A stretch of DNA of 64,000 bases from positions 124,001 through 188,000 of the forward strand of contig JAPLSA010000031.1 in NCBI GenBank assembly GCA_026398815.1, read 5' to 3'. Made by a program: the position numbers and the translations under genes. Origin of the DNA: Gammaproteobacteria bacterium. Lineage in GTDB: Bacteria > Pseudomonadota > Gammaproteobacteria > Nevskiales > Nevskiaceae. The notes under the pieces are model-generated. The model was not told where the DNA came from, ran no database searches, and saw nothing but the letters and a program-made list of their open reading frames with translations. Shown here in pieces: positions 16,884-26,125 of this stretch; position 1 is the first letter of the stretch; each line of letters begins with the position of its first letter.

Positions 16884-18359
16884 TCAGACCGTCTTCAGCA
16901 GCAGGTTGATGATCTTGCGCATCTTGTCGTTGTACGGCGGGAAGAACATCTTGGCCAGCATCACCTGGGTGCGGACCACGGCGCGCTCGTGCGAGAAGTC
17001 GCGGAAGCCGTACAGGCCGTGAGCGCGGCCGATGCCGGAGTTGTTGACGCCGCCGAACGGCAGGTTGCCGTGCAGGAAGTGGACGACCGTGTGGTTGATG
17101 CAGGTGCCGCCGGCCGAGGTCTGCTTCAGCACTTTCTCGACCGTCGCGTCGTCCTTGCTCCAGATGTACAGCGCCAGCGGTTTCGGATCGGCGTTGATGC
17201 GGTCGATCACTTCGGAGATCTGGCTGAACGGCACGATCGGCAGCAGCGGCCCGAAGATTTCCTCGGACATGATCCGCGCATCGGCCGGGATGTTCTCGAT
17301 CAGCGTCGGGGCGATGTAGCAGTCACCGCTGTCGACCGCGCCGCCGGTCAGCACCTTGGCGCCACGGCTGGTGGCGTCGTCGAGCAGGCCCTTGATGCGC
17401 GCGGTGTGGCGCTCGTTGACGATGCGGGCCAGGAACGGGCTGGCCTGCTGGGCGCTGGCATCGGCGCCGTAGGTGGCGTCGAGCACCGCCTTGCACTGGC
17501 GCACGAACTCGTCCTTGACCGAGGCATGCACGTAGACGTGGTCCGGCGCGATGCAGGTCTGGCCGTTGTTGGTGAACTTGCCCCACAGGATGTTCTGGGC
17601 GGCGAGCTTCAGATCGGCCGTGGCGTCGACGATGGTCGGGCTCTTGCCGCCCAGTTCCAGCGTGCAGCTGGTCAGGTGCTTGGCGGCGGCGCCCATCACC
17701 ACCTTGCCGATCGCCGGCGAGCCGGTGAAGAAGATGTGGTCGAACGGCAGGCTCAGCAGCGTCGTCGACACGGCGGCGTCGCCTTCGAAGATCGCCACTT
17801 CGTCCTCGGTGAAGATGTCCTTGACGATCTTGACCATCAGCGCCGACAGGTTCGGCGTCATTTCCGACGGCTTCAGGATCGCCGTGTTGCCGGCGGCGAT
17901 CGCCGACACCAGCGGGCAGAACGTCAGGTTCACCGGGTAGTTCCACGGAGAGATGATCAGGGTGCGGCCCTTCGGCTCGTACTGCACCCAGGCCTTCAGG
18001 CCGAAGGTCATCCGCGACGGCCAGACCTTGGTCGCCTTCATCCACTTCTTGATGTGGCGCATCGCGTCGTTGGCTTCGCAGACCACCGGCAGCAGCTCGG
18101 TCAGCTCGACCTCGGCCGGCGGCTTCTTGAAATCGGCGTAGCCGGCGGCGATCAGCTCCTCGCGGCGCGCCATCAACGCATCACGCAGCTTGCGGATCTT
18201 GGCGATGCGCTCGGCGGCCGTGGAGGTGCGCAGGCGCAGGGCGGTGGCGCGCTGGGCCTCGAAGATCCGGCGGATTTCGGCATCGCTGACCTGCGTCTGG
18301 AACTGCGACTGAACCGTCGTCGGGCCTGCATTCGGAAGATAGGAAACGACCGTGCTCAT
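16884..18359 (-). CDS. Aldehyde dehydrogenase, class 3 / coniferyl-aldehyde-type
   Basis: 491 residues from ATG 18359 (GGAG upstream; the longer reading from 18437 would run through a likely operator). NAD(P)-dependent oxidation of aldehydes to acids. Signatures: ISPWNYPVNLTFCPLV, FTGSPAIGKVVM (cofactor), TLELGGKSPTIV (general-base Glu) and GQTCIAPDHVYV (nucleophile Cys). The hydrophobic C-terminal tail (FFPPYNDKMRKIINLLLKTV) is typical of membrane-associated class 3 enzymes of the CalB/fatty-aldehyde group. Substrate may be a fatty or aromatic aldehyde. Confidence 0.93.
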   Translation of the reverse strand: MSTVVSYLPNAGPTTVQSQFQTQVSDAEIRRIFEAQRATALRLRTSTAAERIAKIRKLRDALMARREELIAAGYADFKKPPAEVELTELLPVVCEANDAMRHIKKWMKATKVWPSRMTFGLKAWVQYEPKGRTLIISPWNYPVNLTFCPLVSAIAAGNTAILKPSEMTPNLSALMVKIVKDIFTEDEVAIFEGDAAVSTTLLSLPFDHIFFTGSPAIGKVVMGAAAKHLTSCTLELGGKSPTIVDATADLKLAAQNILWGKFTNNGQTCIAPDHVYVHASVKDEFVRQCKAVLDATYGADASAQQASPFLARIVNERHTARIKGLLDDATSRGAKVLTGGAVDSGDCYIAPTLIENIPADARIMSEEIFGPLLPIVPFSQISEVIDRINADPKPLALYIWSKDDATVEKVLKQTSAGGTCINHTVVHFLHGNLPFGGVNNSGIGRAHGLYGFRDFSHERAVVRTQVMLAKMFFPPYNDKMRKIINLLLKTV

Positions 18360-18405
18360 GGCTTGACTCCGTGGTTGCAGCCGCGCGACGCGCAGGCGGT
18401 AGGTT

Positions 18406-18417
18406 GAACGAGCGTTC
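18406..18417. promoter_or_regulatory. TetR-type palindrome upstream of aldehyde dehydrogenase
   Basis: GAACGAGCGTTC, a perfect 5+2+5 palindrome, flanked as TT...GAG, 47 nt before the ATG. The AACG-n2-CGTT core is a common operator form for TetR-family regulators of aldehyde and fatty-acid genes. No TetR gene is adjacent, so the binder would be encoded elsewhere. Confidence 0.5.
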
Positions 18418-18513
18418 GAGCGTAGGGAAAAAGGCAATGACGTACCAGCGGCCCAGCGTCACCGCCGGCGACAACCCCGGTTACCGGTGTCGCCGCGCCG
18501 GCTGTGCGCCGGC

Positions 18514-19524
18514 TCAGGGATTCCACAGGTGCAGGCCGTACTTCAGGTAGCCGGCGACATTGTTCAGCCGCGCATCCTGGTCGACCGGCATCACCAGCAC
18601 ATCGCCCTGCAGCAGCGGCCGCAGGTAGGGCTCCAGCGTGGCGCCGCCGCCGCCGGTCAGCACGATGCAATCGATGTCCCAGTCGTCGGCCCACAGCCGG
18701 TTCACTTCCACCGCGATGCGCGCCGCCAGCTGCTGGAAGGTCTGCTGCACCAGCCCGGTGATGTCGTAGCGGCTGCCGCGGATCTTGATCGTGCCGCGGG
18801 TCACCGCCTCGTAGAGCCGGTACAGCTCGATCTGGGTGCCGCTCTTCTCATGCAGCGCGCCGGCGATGGCATTGAACGCCACCGACATGCCGGAGTCGGT
18901 CGACAGCGAGCCGCGCTCCGAATACTTGGTCTTTTCCGACACCGCGAAGTCGGCGGTGCGGAAGCCGATGTCGATGACGCCGATCTTCTCGGTGACGAAG
19001 CGCTGCTGCACCGCCTTGCCCTGCTCGTTGAGCATGTGGTTGAACAGCGAGCCGAACGGCTGCGGGATCACCCGCACCTTCTCGATGTAGATCGATTTCT
19101 CCTCGCGCTCGCCATTGGCGTGGACGATGGTCACCGCGTGGCGGTTCTGCAGCTGCGTGGTCAGCGCATCGCGGTGCTTGCGGAAGAAGCTCACCGGCAG
19201 CCCGGTGACCAGCCGCACCGGATCGCCGTGCTCGGCGTACGGCGCGATCGCCGCCAGACCCAGGGTGCGCGCGTACTGCTGGATGAACTGGCCGGGATCG
19301 AGCGTGAAGCTGCGCCCCCGGCTCTGGCTTTCGGCCAGCTCGCCGACGAACACGTCTTCGCCGTCGATCTCGAAATGGCGCGGCGTCGCCATCTGCGACG
19401 GCAGCACCGATTCCGCGAACTGCCCCGGATTGGCTTCGCCGACGATGCTCTTGAACAGCTGGCTGATCCGGCCATCGGTGGCCTTGGTGTAGCCGAAGCC
19501 GATGTCGGTGGCGAGAATGCGCAT
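18514..19524 (-). CDS. ParM/StbA-like actin-family ATPase, solitary
   Basis: 336 residues from ATG 19524 (GGGAG upstream and the family start MRILATDIGFGYTKA). Actin fold signatures: phosphate-1 loop ATDIGFGYTK, phosphate-2 loop IGVIDIGFRTADF, and adenosine loop IVLTGGGGATLEPYL. It resembles the ParM/Alp group of plasmid-segregating or cytoskeletal filaments, about the usual 320-350 residues. No ParR-like DNA-binding partner or parC repeats are visible on either side. Neighbours are an aldehyde dehydrogenase and an HD-type hydrolase. Either a domesticated plasmid relic or a chromosomal filament of unknown job. Confidence 0.85.
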   Translation of the reverse strand: MRILATDIGFGYTKATDGRISQLFKSIVGEANPGQFAESVLPSQMATPRHFEIDGEDVFVGELAESQSRGRSFTLDPGQFIQQYARTLGLAAIAPYAEHGDPVRLVTGLPVSFFRKHRDALTTQLQNRHAVTIVHANGEREEKSIYIEKVRVIPQPFGSLFNHMLNEQGKAVQQRFVTEKIGVIDIGFRTADFAVSEKTKYSERGSLSTDSGMSVAFNAIAGALHEKSGTQIELYRLYEAVTRGTIKIRGSRYDITGLVQQTFQQLAARIAVEVNRLWADDWDIDCIVLTGGGGATLEPYLRPLLQGDVLVMPVDQDARLNNVAGYLKYGLHLWNP

Positions 19525-19807
19525 GCCGGGTCTCCCTGTCGATGTCGTTGATTTTATGGACGCCGGGGCTTGTAGCATGGCGCTCGAAAGGCGGTCAAAA
19601 CGCCGCTTCCGACACCGCGATGCAGCCGTTCCGGCCGCTCGCCGCCGTCCCTGCCTGCCGCCGAACGAATGCCGCCATGCCGATCATCCGCCCGCCCGCT
19701 GCCCGTTCCGCCCTGCTGCCGGACGAGCCATTGGCGCCGCAGCGCGGCCGGCCCGGCGAGGCCGCCGCCACGCTGCGGCCCCTGATGTCCGCCACCCGGC
19801 CGCCGCC

Positions 19808-20479
19808 ATGCCGCTGAGCCCGCCAACCGTCACCCGGATCATCAACGGCCCCGAACGCTGGGCCGCGCTATGGCGGGCGCTGGGCGCCGGCAGCCCGCCG
19901 GCGGACGCGTTCGACGCGCTGCTGCAGCACTGGCGCGAGCCGCAGCGTCGCTACCACACGCTGGAACACCTGCAGGAATGCCTGAGCGCGTTCGACGAGA
20001 TCGCCGCGTTGGCGCTGCGGCCGGCCGAGGTCGAACTGGCGATCTGGTACCACGACGCGATCCACGAGATCGGTGTCGACAGCAACGAGCTGAAAAGCGC
20101 CTACCTGGCCGAGCGCACGATGACCGCCGCCGGCTGCGACCGCGAGGCGATCGGCCGGGTCCGCAGCCTGATCCTCGCCACCCGCCATCACGGCCTGCCG
20201 GAAAGCACCGACGAAGCGCTGCTGCTCGACATCGACCTGGCCATCCTCGGTGCGCCGGACAAGCGCTTCGACCGCTACGACGCCGACATCCGCGAGGAGT
20301 ACCACACGGTGCCGTGGTCGAAATACGTCGCCGCCCGGCGCGCCGTGCTGCGCGGTTTCCTGGAACGGCCGCGCCTGTACGTCACCGGCCATTTCCACGA
20401 CCGGCTCGACGCCCCGGCCCGCGCCAACCTGCGCCGGGCGCTGAAGCGGCTGCAGCCGCTGCGTGGTCTGCCCGGCTGA
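19808..20479 (+). CDS. HD-type metal-dependent phosphohydrolase-like protein
   Basis: 223 residues from ATG 19808. Contains YHTLEHLQECL, then WYHDAIHEIG with the HD pair, then TRHH and LLLDIDLAILG, matching the predicted HD-superfamily hydrolases often (mis)labelled NMDA receptor subunit 2C-like. The His and Asp residues should bind metal. Substrate unknown. Upstream readings to 19502 are GC-driven open frame and overlap the divergent ParM gene. The 283-bp gap before it shows no other convincing gene. Confidence 0.8.
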   Translation: MPLSPPTVTRIINGPERWAALWRALGAGSPPADAFDALLQHWREPQRRYHTLEHLQECLSAFDEIAALALRPAEVELAIWYHDAIHEIGVDSNELKSAYLAERTMTAAGCDREAIGRVRSLILATRHHGLPESTDEALLLDIDLAILGAPDKRFDRYDADIREEYHTVPWSKYVAARRAVLRGFLERPRLYVTGHFHDRLDAPARANLRRALKRLQPLRGLPG

Positions 20480-20587
20480 CTGATTTGGAATAAGGATTGC
20501 ATCCGAATTGCATTGCCGGAATGACACTGCTCCCTTATTGTCCGCGCCCAACCTGCACCCTCGTCCGCCCGCGTCGCCACCGCCCTG

Positions 20588-21205
20588 ATGTTCCGCTCCC
20601 GCTCCCACCTGCAGTCGATGGCGCTCTGGCTGGCGCTGGCCGGCGTGGCGTTGCGGTCGCTGGTGCCGGTCGGTTTCATGCCGGGCTGGACCGATGCGGC
20701 TGCCGGCGGTGATGCCCGCTGGCTGATCATCTGCCCGACCAGCCCGCTGTACGCGGCGCTGCAGGCGGCGCCAGGTCATGGGCATGGGGCGGCGCCTGTA
20801 GCAGCCCCGGCAGCCGAGCACGCGCACCATGCCGGCGGGCACCACGACCACGCCGCGATGCTGGCCGCGCAGGCCGCTGCCGCAGCGGACCCGCACGCCC
20901 ACCATCACCACGGCGCTGCCGCCGAGGCGGCGGCCAGCCCGAGCGCGGTCGCTGCCAACCCGCACGCCGGCCACGACGCCAGCCAGCACGGCGGCCACCG
21001 GATCGCCGCCGAACACCTGAGTTGCCCGTTTGCCGGCGCTGCTGCACCGGCGCTGCCGGCCAGCGCGGTCGTGCTGGCCGCCGCCGTCGCCGGCAGCATC
21101 CGGCCGAACGCGGCCGTCCCTGCGGATGCCGTCATCCGCAATCACCGCCGGCTGCCACCGGCGCGCGCGCCGCCGCACCGCGACGACGACACCGCTGCCG
21201 CCTGA
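20588..21205 (+). CDS. DUF2946 family protein, His-rich
   Basis: 205 residues. N-terminal hydrophobic segment ending in the family motif LVPVGFMP, then CP (IICPTSP), a long His/Ala-rich middle (HAHHAGGHHDH, HAHHHH) and a late CPF motif. DUF2946 proteins commonly sit beside copper or TonB-receptor genes; the His-rich insert suggests binding of copper or another metal in the periplasm. First gene before the TonB receptor at 21494. Its extra length compared with usual members (about 120-140) comes from the His-rich insert. Confidence 0.78.
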   Translation: MFRSRSHLQSMALWLALAGVALRSLVPVGFMPGWTDAAAGGDARWLIICPTSPLYAALQAAPGHGHGAAPVAAPAAEHAHHAGGHHDHAAMLAAQAAAAADPHAHHHHGAAAEAAASPSAVAANPHAGHDASQHGGHRIAAEHLSCPFAGAAAPALPASAVVLAAAVAGSIRPNAAVPADAVIRNHRRLPPARAPPHRDDDTAAA

Positions 21206-21493
21206 TCGCCGCGCACGCGTCTGCGTGCGGTGGCGCCCGGGTTTCGTGTCGTCGACGCCGTCGACCGCGTCCTGATCCCATTCCGAAGTTCCGCACGGCG
21301 CTTGCCGCATGCGCACGCCTGCCACGTGCGCTGCGCCGGCCGCCTGCCACGTCCGGCGCTGCCGCCTGTGCGTGAGCCGGAAACGGACCGGCCGGTCTCC
21401 TGCCTCGACTCTCCCATGTCCGCCTTAACACGGCGTACCTTGCCTGCGCGCCGGCCATGCTGCCGCGCGCAGGCTGCTTTCGGAGTGATCTGC

Positions 21494-23599
21494 ATGTCCG
21501 CGTCATCGCTGATCCGCCGCGCTGCGGCGCTGCTGTTTGCTGCCCCCGTTTCCATCGGCCTGTCGGCGCTGGCCGCCGACGCGCCGTCCGAGGCCAAGGC
21601 CGGGACCGAAGTCGCCGCCGCGCCGGTCACCCAGCTGTCCGAAGTGAAAGTCGAAGGCAAGGCTCCGGCCACGCCGACCGCGCCGACGATCGACGAAGCT
21701 CGCGCCCGCGCCGCGCTGGTTGCCGGCGGTACCGCCGTGATCGATGCCGACAGCTACAAGAACGGCCGCACCAGCACCTTGCAGGACGCCCTCGGTTTTG
21801 CCCCCGGCGTGTTCATCCAGCCGCGCTTCGGCGCCGAGGAAGCGCGCATCTCGATCCGCGGCTCGGGCATCCAGCGCACCTTCCACGGCCGTGGCCTGAC
21901 GCTGCTGCAGGACGGCGCCTCGGTGAACCTCGCCGACGGCGGCTTCGACTTCCAGGCCATCGAACCGTTGGCCACCCAGTACATCGAGGTCTATCGCGGC
22001 GCCAACGCGCTGGAATACGGCTCGACCACGCTCGGCGGCGCGATCAACTACGTGTCGCCAACCGGCTACACCGCCCCGGCGCTGTCAGCCCGGCTGGAAG
22101 CCGGCAGCTTCGAGTACCGCCGCGCCCAGGCCGCGGTGGCCGGCAATGTCGGCAATGTCGACGGCTATGTCAGCGTCAGCGCGCTGCATGCCGATGGCTT
22201 CCGCGACCACGCCCAGCAGGACAACTACCGGCTGTTCTCCAACCTCGGCCTGCGCCTGTCGCCGGCGCTGGAAACCCGCCTGTACTTCACCTTCGTCGAC
22301 ACCGAATCGGAACTGCCGGGCAGCCTGACCCGCGCCGAAACCGAATCGAAGCCGGAACTGGCCAACCCCGGCAACATCAGCGGCGACCAGAAGCGCGACT
22401 TCCGCCTGATCCGCATCGCCGACCGCACGGTCTGGACCATCGGTGACGGCCAGACCCTCGAAGGTTCGGTGTTCTATGCCGACAAGCGCCTGTTCCACCC
22501 GATCTTCCAGGTCATCAACCAGGACAACAGCGATGTCGGCCTGACCCTGCGCTACGCGCTCGACGGCACGCTGTTCGGCCACCGCAACCGGGTGGTCGTC
22601 GGTACCCGTTACGTCTACGGCGAAACCCAGGAATTCCGCGCCACCAACGTGCGCGGCCAGAACGGCGTGCAGACCGACGGCTCCGACCAGACCGCCCGCT
22701 CGATCGCGCTGTATGCCGAGAACCAGTTCTTCGTGACGCCGGATCTGGCGGTCTCGGTCGGCGCCCAGGGCGCGCGTGACCGCCGCGTGCGCTTCGACAA
22801 CTTCGTGCCGGCCGGCGAAGTCGATGGCGATTTCAAGAACAGCTACGGCGGATTCAGCCCCAAGCTCGGCGTGCTCTGGACCGCCCAGCCCGGCACCCAG
22901 CTGTTCGCCAACCTGAGCCGCTCGTACGAGCCGCCGTCGCTGTCCGAGCTGACCGGTGGCTCGGCAGCCACGCCGCTGGTCAACGGCAGCCAGCGCGGCA
23001 CCACGATCGAGATCGGCAGCCGCGTCGAGCACACGATCTTCGCGCTCGATGTCGCGCTGTACCGCGCCTGGATCAAGGACGAGCTGCTGGCGCTGAACGA
23101 TCCGAACGGCCAGCCGCTCGGCACCATCAACGCGCCGAAGGCGATCCATCAGGGCCTGGAGCTGGCCGGCACGGTCAAGCTGCCGTACGACCTCACGTTC
23201 CGCTCGGCCTACCTGATCAACGACTTCCGCTTCGACAACAACGCCACCTACGGCGATAACCGCCTGGCCGGCCTGCCGGTGCAGAGCCTGCGCGCCGACC
23301 TGAGCTGGAAGGGCCCGTGGTTCAGCGCCGGTCCGAATGTCGAGTGGATTCCCAACGGTACTTGGATCGACCACGCCAACACCTTCTCGTCGGACGGCTA
23401 CACCTTGCTCGGCTTCCGGGTCAGCGGCACCGTGTCTGGCCAGTGGAGCTGGTTCGTCGATGGCCGCAACCTGACCGACGAGAAGTACGCCGCCACCACC
23501 GGCGTGATCGCCAATGCCAACGCCACCGACAGCCGCCAGTTCCTGCCGGGTGATGGCCGTTCGGTCTATCTCGGCCTGAGCTGGTCGAGCGGCAAGTGA
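21494..23599 (+). CDS. TonB-dependent receptor (FecA-like plug, no signalling domain)
   Basis: 701 residues from ATG 21494 (GGAG 8 nt upstream, signal peptide ending LSALAA). Plug domain: LQDALGFAPGVFIQPRFG, ISIRGSGIQRTFHGRG, VEVYRGANALEYGSTT-type region, then a 22-strand barrel ending in a final strand with YLGLSWSSGK. It imports a metal complex across the outer membrane using TonB energy. The plug resembles FecA-type receptors but lacks the N-terminal sigma-signalling domain. Stop overlaps the PepSY gene start (GTGA), so the two are coupled. The following copper chaperone and flanking DUF2946 genes suggest copper or a copper/iron chelate as cargo (inference). Confidence 0.92.
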   Translation: MSASSLIRRAAALLFAAPVSIGLSALAADAPSEAKAGTEVAAAPVTQLSEVKVEGKAPATPTAPTIDEARARAALVAGGTAVIDADSYKNGRTSTLQDALGFAPGVFIQPRFGAEEARISIRGSGIQRTFHGRGLTLLQDGASVNLADGGFDFQAIEPLATQYIEVYRGANALEYGSTTLGGAINYVSPTGYTAPALSARLEAGSFEYRRAQAAVAGNVGNVDGYVSVSALHADGFRDHAQQDNYRLFSNLGLRLSPALETRLYFTFVDTESELPGSLTRAETESKPELANPGNISGDQKRDFRLIRIADRTVWTIGDGQTLEGSVFYADKRLFHPIFQVINQDNSDVGLTLRYALDGTLFGHRNRVVVGTRYVYGETQEFRATNVRGQNGVQTDGSDQTARSIALYAENQFFVTPDLAVSVGAQGARDRRVRFDNFVPAGEVDGDFKNSYGGFSPKLGVLWTAQPGTQLFANLSRSYEPPSLSELTGGSAATPLVNGSQRGTTIEIGSRVEHTIFALDVALYRAWIKDELLALNDPNGQPLGTINAPKAIHQGLELAGTVKLPYDLTFRSAYLINDFRFDNNATYGDNRLAGLPVQSLRADLSWKGPWFSAGPNVEWIPNGTWIDHANTFSSDGYTLLGFRVSGTVSGQWSWFVDGRNLTDEKYAATTGVIANANATDSRQFLPGDGRSVYLGLSWSSGK

Positions 23600-24984
23600 G
23601 CGGCGCGCGGAAACTGCATCGCGCGCTGGCCTGGATCGCCGCCGGCACGGCGGTGGTCTGGGCCACCAGCGGCGCCTTCCATCCGCTGATCACCGCGATC
23701 GGCCCGAAGCCGGTGGCCTTCCAGCCGCCGGCCTCGAGCTTCGAGGCGGCGGCGCTGCCAGCCCCGGCCGCGCTGCTGGCCAGCGCCGGCATCGGCGCGG
23801 CGAGCCAGCTGCGCTACCTGGCGGTCGACGGCCGTCCGGTGCTGCAGGTGCAGCCGGCTGGCCAGGCCGAGCGCGTCTATCTCGACGCCGCCAGCGGCCA
23901 GCCGATGGCCGATGCCGATCGCAGCCGCGCGGTGGCGCTGGCCCGTCACTACAGCGGCCGTGCCGAGGCGGCGGTGGCCGAGACGCGGCTGGTCGAACAG
24001 TTCGAGCGCGACTACCCGTGGATCAACCGGCTGCTGCCGGTCTGGGCGGTGCGCTTCGCTGGCGACGACGCGGTGACCGTGTACGTCGATACCGGCGGCG
24101 ACCGGCTCGGCACCATGAGCGACGCCAGCAAGCGGCGCTGGCAGGGTCTGTTCCAGACCCTGCACACCTTGAGCTTCATCCAGGTGCCGTATCTGCGGGT
24201 GATTGCCATCACCCTGCTGACCGGCACGCTGCTGCTGACCGCCGCCGTCGGTGCCCGGCTGCTGCTGACGCGCGGCGGCCGGCAGCCGCTGCGCCGCTGG
24301 CATCGGCGGCTGGCCTGGGTCGCTGTGCTGCCGGCACTGCTGTTCCCGGCCACCGGCCTGTTCAAGCTGCTGGTCGGTCAGCTCCCGGTGGCCGCGCTGC
24401 CGGTGCCGCCGAACCTCGCCAGCGCTGCGCTGACCGCGCTGCCGTTCACCGCCGCCGACGGCGCCATTCGCGAAGCGGTGGCAGTGCCGGTGATCGGTGG
24501 TGCGCCGGTCTGGCGCGTGGTCGCTCCGCGCGGCGAGGTGCTGAACCTGTGGCTGAGCGAAGTCGACGGCACGGCAATCGCCGGAGACGACGCGGCGCTG
24601 GCCGGCCGCATCGCCAGCGGCGCGCTCGGCACGCCGCCGGCCGCACCGCTGAGCCTGGTCACCGCCTTCGATCGCGACTACGGCTTCGCCAACAAGCGGT
24701 TGCCGGTCTGGCGTGCGGTCGCGGCCGACGGCAGCGGCTGGTACGTCGAAACCCGCAGCGGCGTGGTGGCGGCCAAGGTCGGCGGCCCGGACGGCGCGCT
24801 GGATCAGGCGCAGGCGCTGGTCTTCAACCTGCTGCACAAGGGCCATGTGCTCGACCCGCTCGGCGTCACGCCGAACCAGCGCAACGTGGTGATGAGCGCG
24901 CTGGCCGCCACCGTGGTGCTGGTCGCGCTGCTCGGCATCGCGCTGCGCCGCCGGGCTGGCCGCAACCGGGAGGACATCCGATGA
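23596..24984 (+). CDS. PepSY-domain membrane protein (putative periplasmic metal-chelate reductase)
   Basis: 462 residues, GTG start overlapping the receptor stop. N-terminal TM with ATSGAFHPLI (the SG-xx-HP signature of PepSY-associated TM proteins), two PepSY-like periplasmic regions (around 85-180 and 290-400), and TM helices with histidine near 170-260 and at the C-terminus. Proteins of this type (FoxB/PiuB/FpvG kind) sit in the inner membrane next to TonB receptors and are thought to reduce or help release metal from siderophores, probably with heme. Overlaps the PCu(A)C gene by 4 nt. Confidence 0.85.
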   Translation: MSGARKLHRALAWIAAGTAVVWATSGAFHPLITAIGPKPVAFQPPASSFEAAALPAPAALLASAGIGAASQLRYLAVDGRPVLQVQPAGQAERVYLDAASGQPMADADRSRAVALARHYSGRAEAAVAETRLVEQFERDYPWINRLLPVWAVRFAGDDAVTVYVDTGGDRLGTMSDASKRRWQGLFQTLHTLSFIQVPYLRVIAITLLTGTLLLTAAVGARLLLTRGGRQPLRRWHRRLAWVAVLPALLFPATGLFKLLVGQLPVAALPVPPNLASAALTALPFTAADGAIREAVAVPVIGGAPVWRVVAPRGEVLNLWLSEVDGTAIAGDDAALAGRIASGALGTPPAAPLSLVTAFDRDYGFANKRLPVWRAVAADGSGWYVETRSGVVAAKVGGPDGALDQAQALVFNLLHKGHVLDPLGVTPNQRNVVMSALAATVVLVALLGIALRRRAGRNREDIR

Positions 24985-25496
24985 ACCCGATCCTTCGCAA
25001 CAGCCTGCTGGCCGCGACCCTGCTCAATGCGCTGCCGCTGTCGGCGGACGACGGCGCCAGCGCCGCCGCGCCGCTCAGCATCAGCGAGGTCTGGACCCGG
25101 CCGACCGCTGCGGGCGCCGGCACCGGCGCCGGCTTCCTGCGCATCCGCAACAGCGGCGCGGAGCCGGAGCGGCTGCTCGGCGCCAGCAGCGAACGCGCCG
25201 GCAAGATCGAGCTGCACCAGCAGGTCGAGCACGACGGCGTGGTCGGCATGCGGCCGCTCGGTGATGGTGTCGAGATCCCGCCGGGCGGCGAGCTGCGGCT
25301 GGCGCCGAGCGGCATCCATCTGATGCTGATCGACCTGCGGGCGCCGCTAGTGCCGGGCGAACGGGTGCCGCTGCGGCTGCACTTCGCGCGGGCTGGCGAA
25401 GTGCCGGTGGCGCTGCATGTCGAAGTGCCGGCACCGGAAGCGCCGAGCCGGCCGAAGCCGGCGACGGCGGCCGGGCATGAGCACGACCATCACTGA
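24981..25496 (+). CDS. PCu(A)C periplasmic copper chaperone
   Basis: 171 residues with a signal peptide (to about residue 22). The family copper site is visible: ELHQQVEHDGVVGMRPL followed by GIHLMLIDLR, i.e. His...Met...His-x-Met. The C-terminal tail GHEHDHH adds further possible ligands. PCu(A)C proteins carry Cu(I) in the periplasm, for example to cytochrome oxidase. Third gene of a receptor-PepSY-chaperone unit with 4-nt overlaps, the strongest hint that this unit handles copper. Confidence 0.93.
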   Translation: MNPILRNSLLAATLLNALPLSADDGASAAAPLSISEVWTRPTAAGAGTGAGFLRIRNSGAEPERLLGASSERAGKIELHQQVEHDGVVGMRPLGDGVEIPPGGELRLAPSGIHLMLIDLRAPLVPGERVPLRLHFARAGEVPVALHVEVPAPEAPSRPKPATAAGHEHDHH

Positions 25497-25517
25497 CCGG
25501 CCGGCCCGTTCGCGACG

Positions 25518-26039
25518 ATGAACCGACGCCGTCATCCGCGCCTGCCGCGCTTCGCCACCCGCTTGTTGCTGGTGGCGTTGCTGCTGCATGCGCTGGTGCC
25601 GGCCGGCTTCATGCCGGCGGTTGCCGGCGGCGCGCCGGCCGCTTCCGGCTGGCTGGCGATCTGCCCGGCCAGCGCGCTGGCCGTGGCGCTGAAGGCGCAT
25701 GCCGATGGCGCGCCGCCGACCGGGCCGATCTGCCATGGCGGCCGCCAAGCCGATGCCGCCGCCGATGACGCGCTGAGGGCGCAGGCCGCCGCCCGCCACG
25801 ATCCGCATGCTGGCGCCCCCGCCGGCGACACCGGACGCCTGTCCGGTCACGGCGACTGCCCGTTCGCGCAAGCCGGCGCAGCGCTGCCGCCGGCCGGCGG
25901 CCCGGTGTCCGCCGCGCCCTTGGCACCCGTGCTGGCGATCGGCGGCGCCGCCTGCGCCGTACCCCATGTGCTGCTGCACCCCCGGCCGCCATCGCGCGGC
26001 CCACCGCTGTCGCTCGCCGTACTGCCGCTGCAAGGCTGA
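25518..26039 (+). CDS. DUF2946 family protein
   Basis: 173 residues. Starts with an N-terminal hydrophobic segment ending in LVPAGFMP, the same motif as in the protein at 20588, then AICPAS and a late DCPF. Fewer histidines than its paralogue. It closes the receptor-PepSY-PCu(A)C unit, so two DUF2946 paralogues bracket that unit. Probably a periplasmic or membrane-bound accessory factor for metal uptake; molecular role unknown. Confidence 0.78.
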   Translation: MNRRRHPRLPRFATRLLLVALLLHALVPAGFMPAVAGGAPAASGWLAICPASALAVALKAHADGAPPTGPICHGGRQADAAADDALRAQAAARHDPHAGAPAGDTGRLSGHGDCPFAQAGAALPPAGGPVSAAPLAPVLAIGGAACAVPHVLLHPRPPSRGPPLSLAVLPLQG

Positions 26040-26125
26040 TACGACGGCTGCACCACGGTCCTTGCCGGACCGGCGTGCGGCCTGCCGGCCCGGTCACGGG
26101 CCCGTTGCCGACACGGATTCCCTCG

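Noticed and set aside
20490-20530. Possible Fur box upstream of the first DUF2946 gene (AATAAGGATTGCATCC region)
   Set aside because: Only partial match and no clear 19-bp dyad; too weak to list, though the AT-rich patch lies in the expected place.
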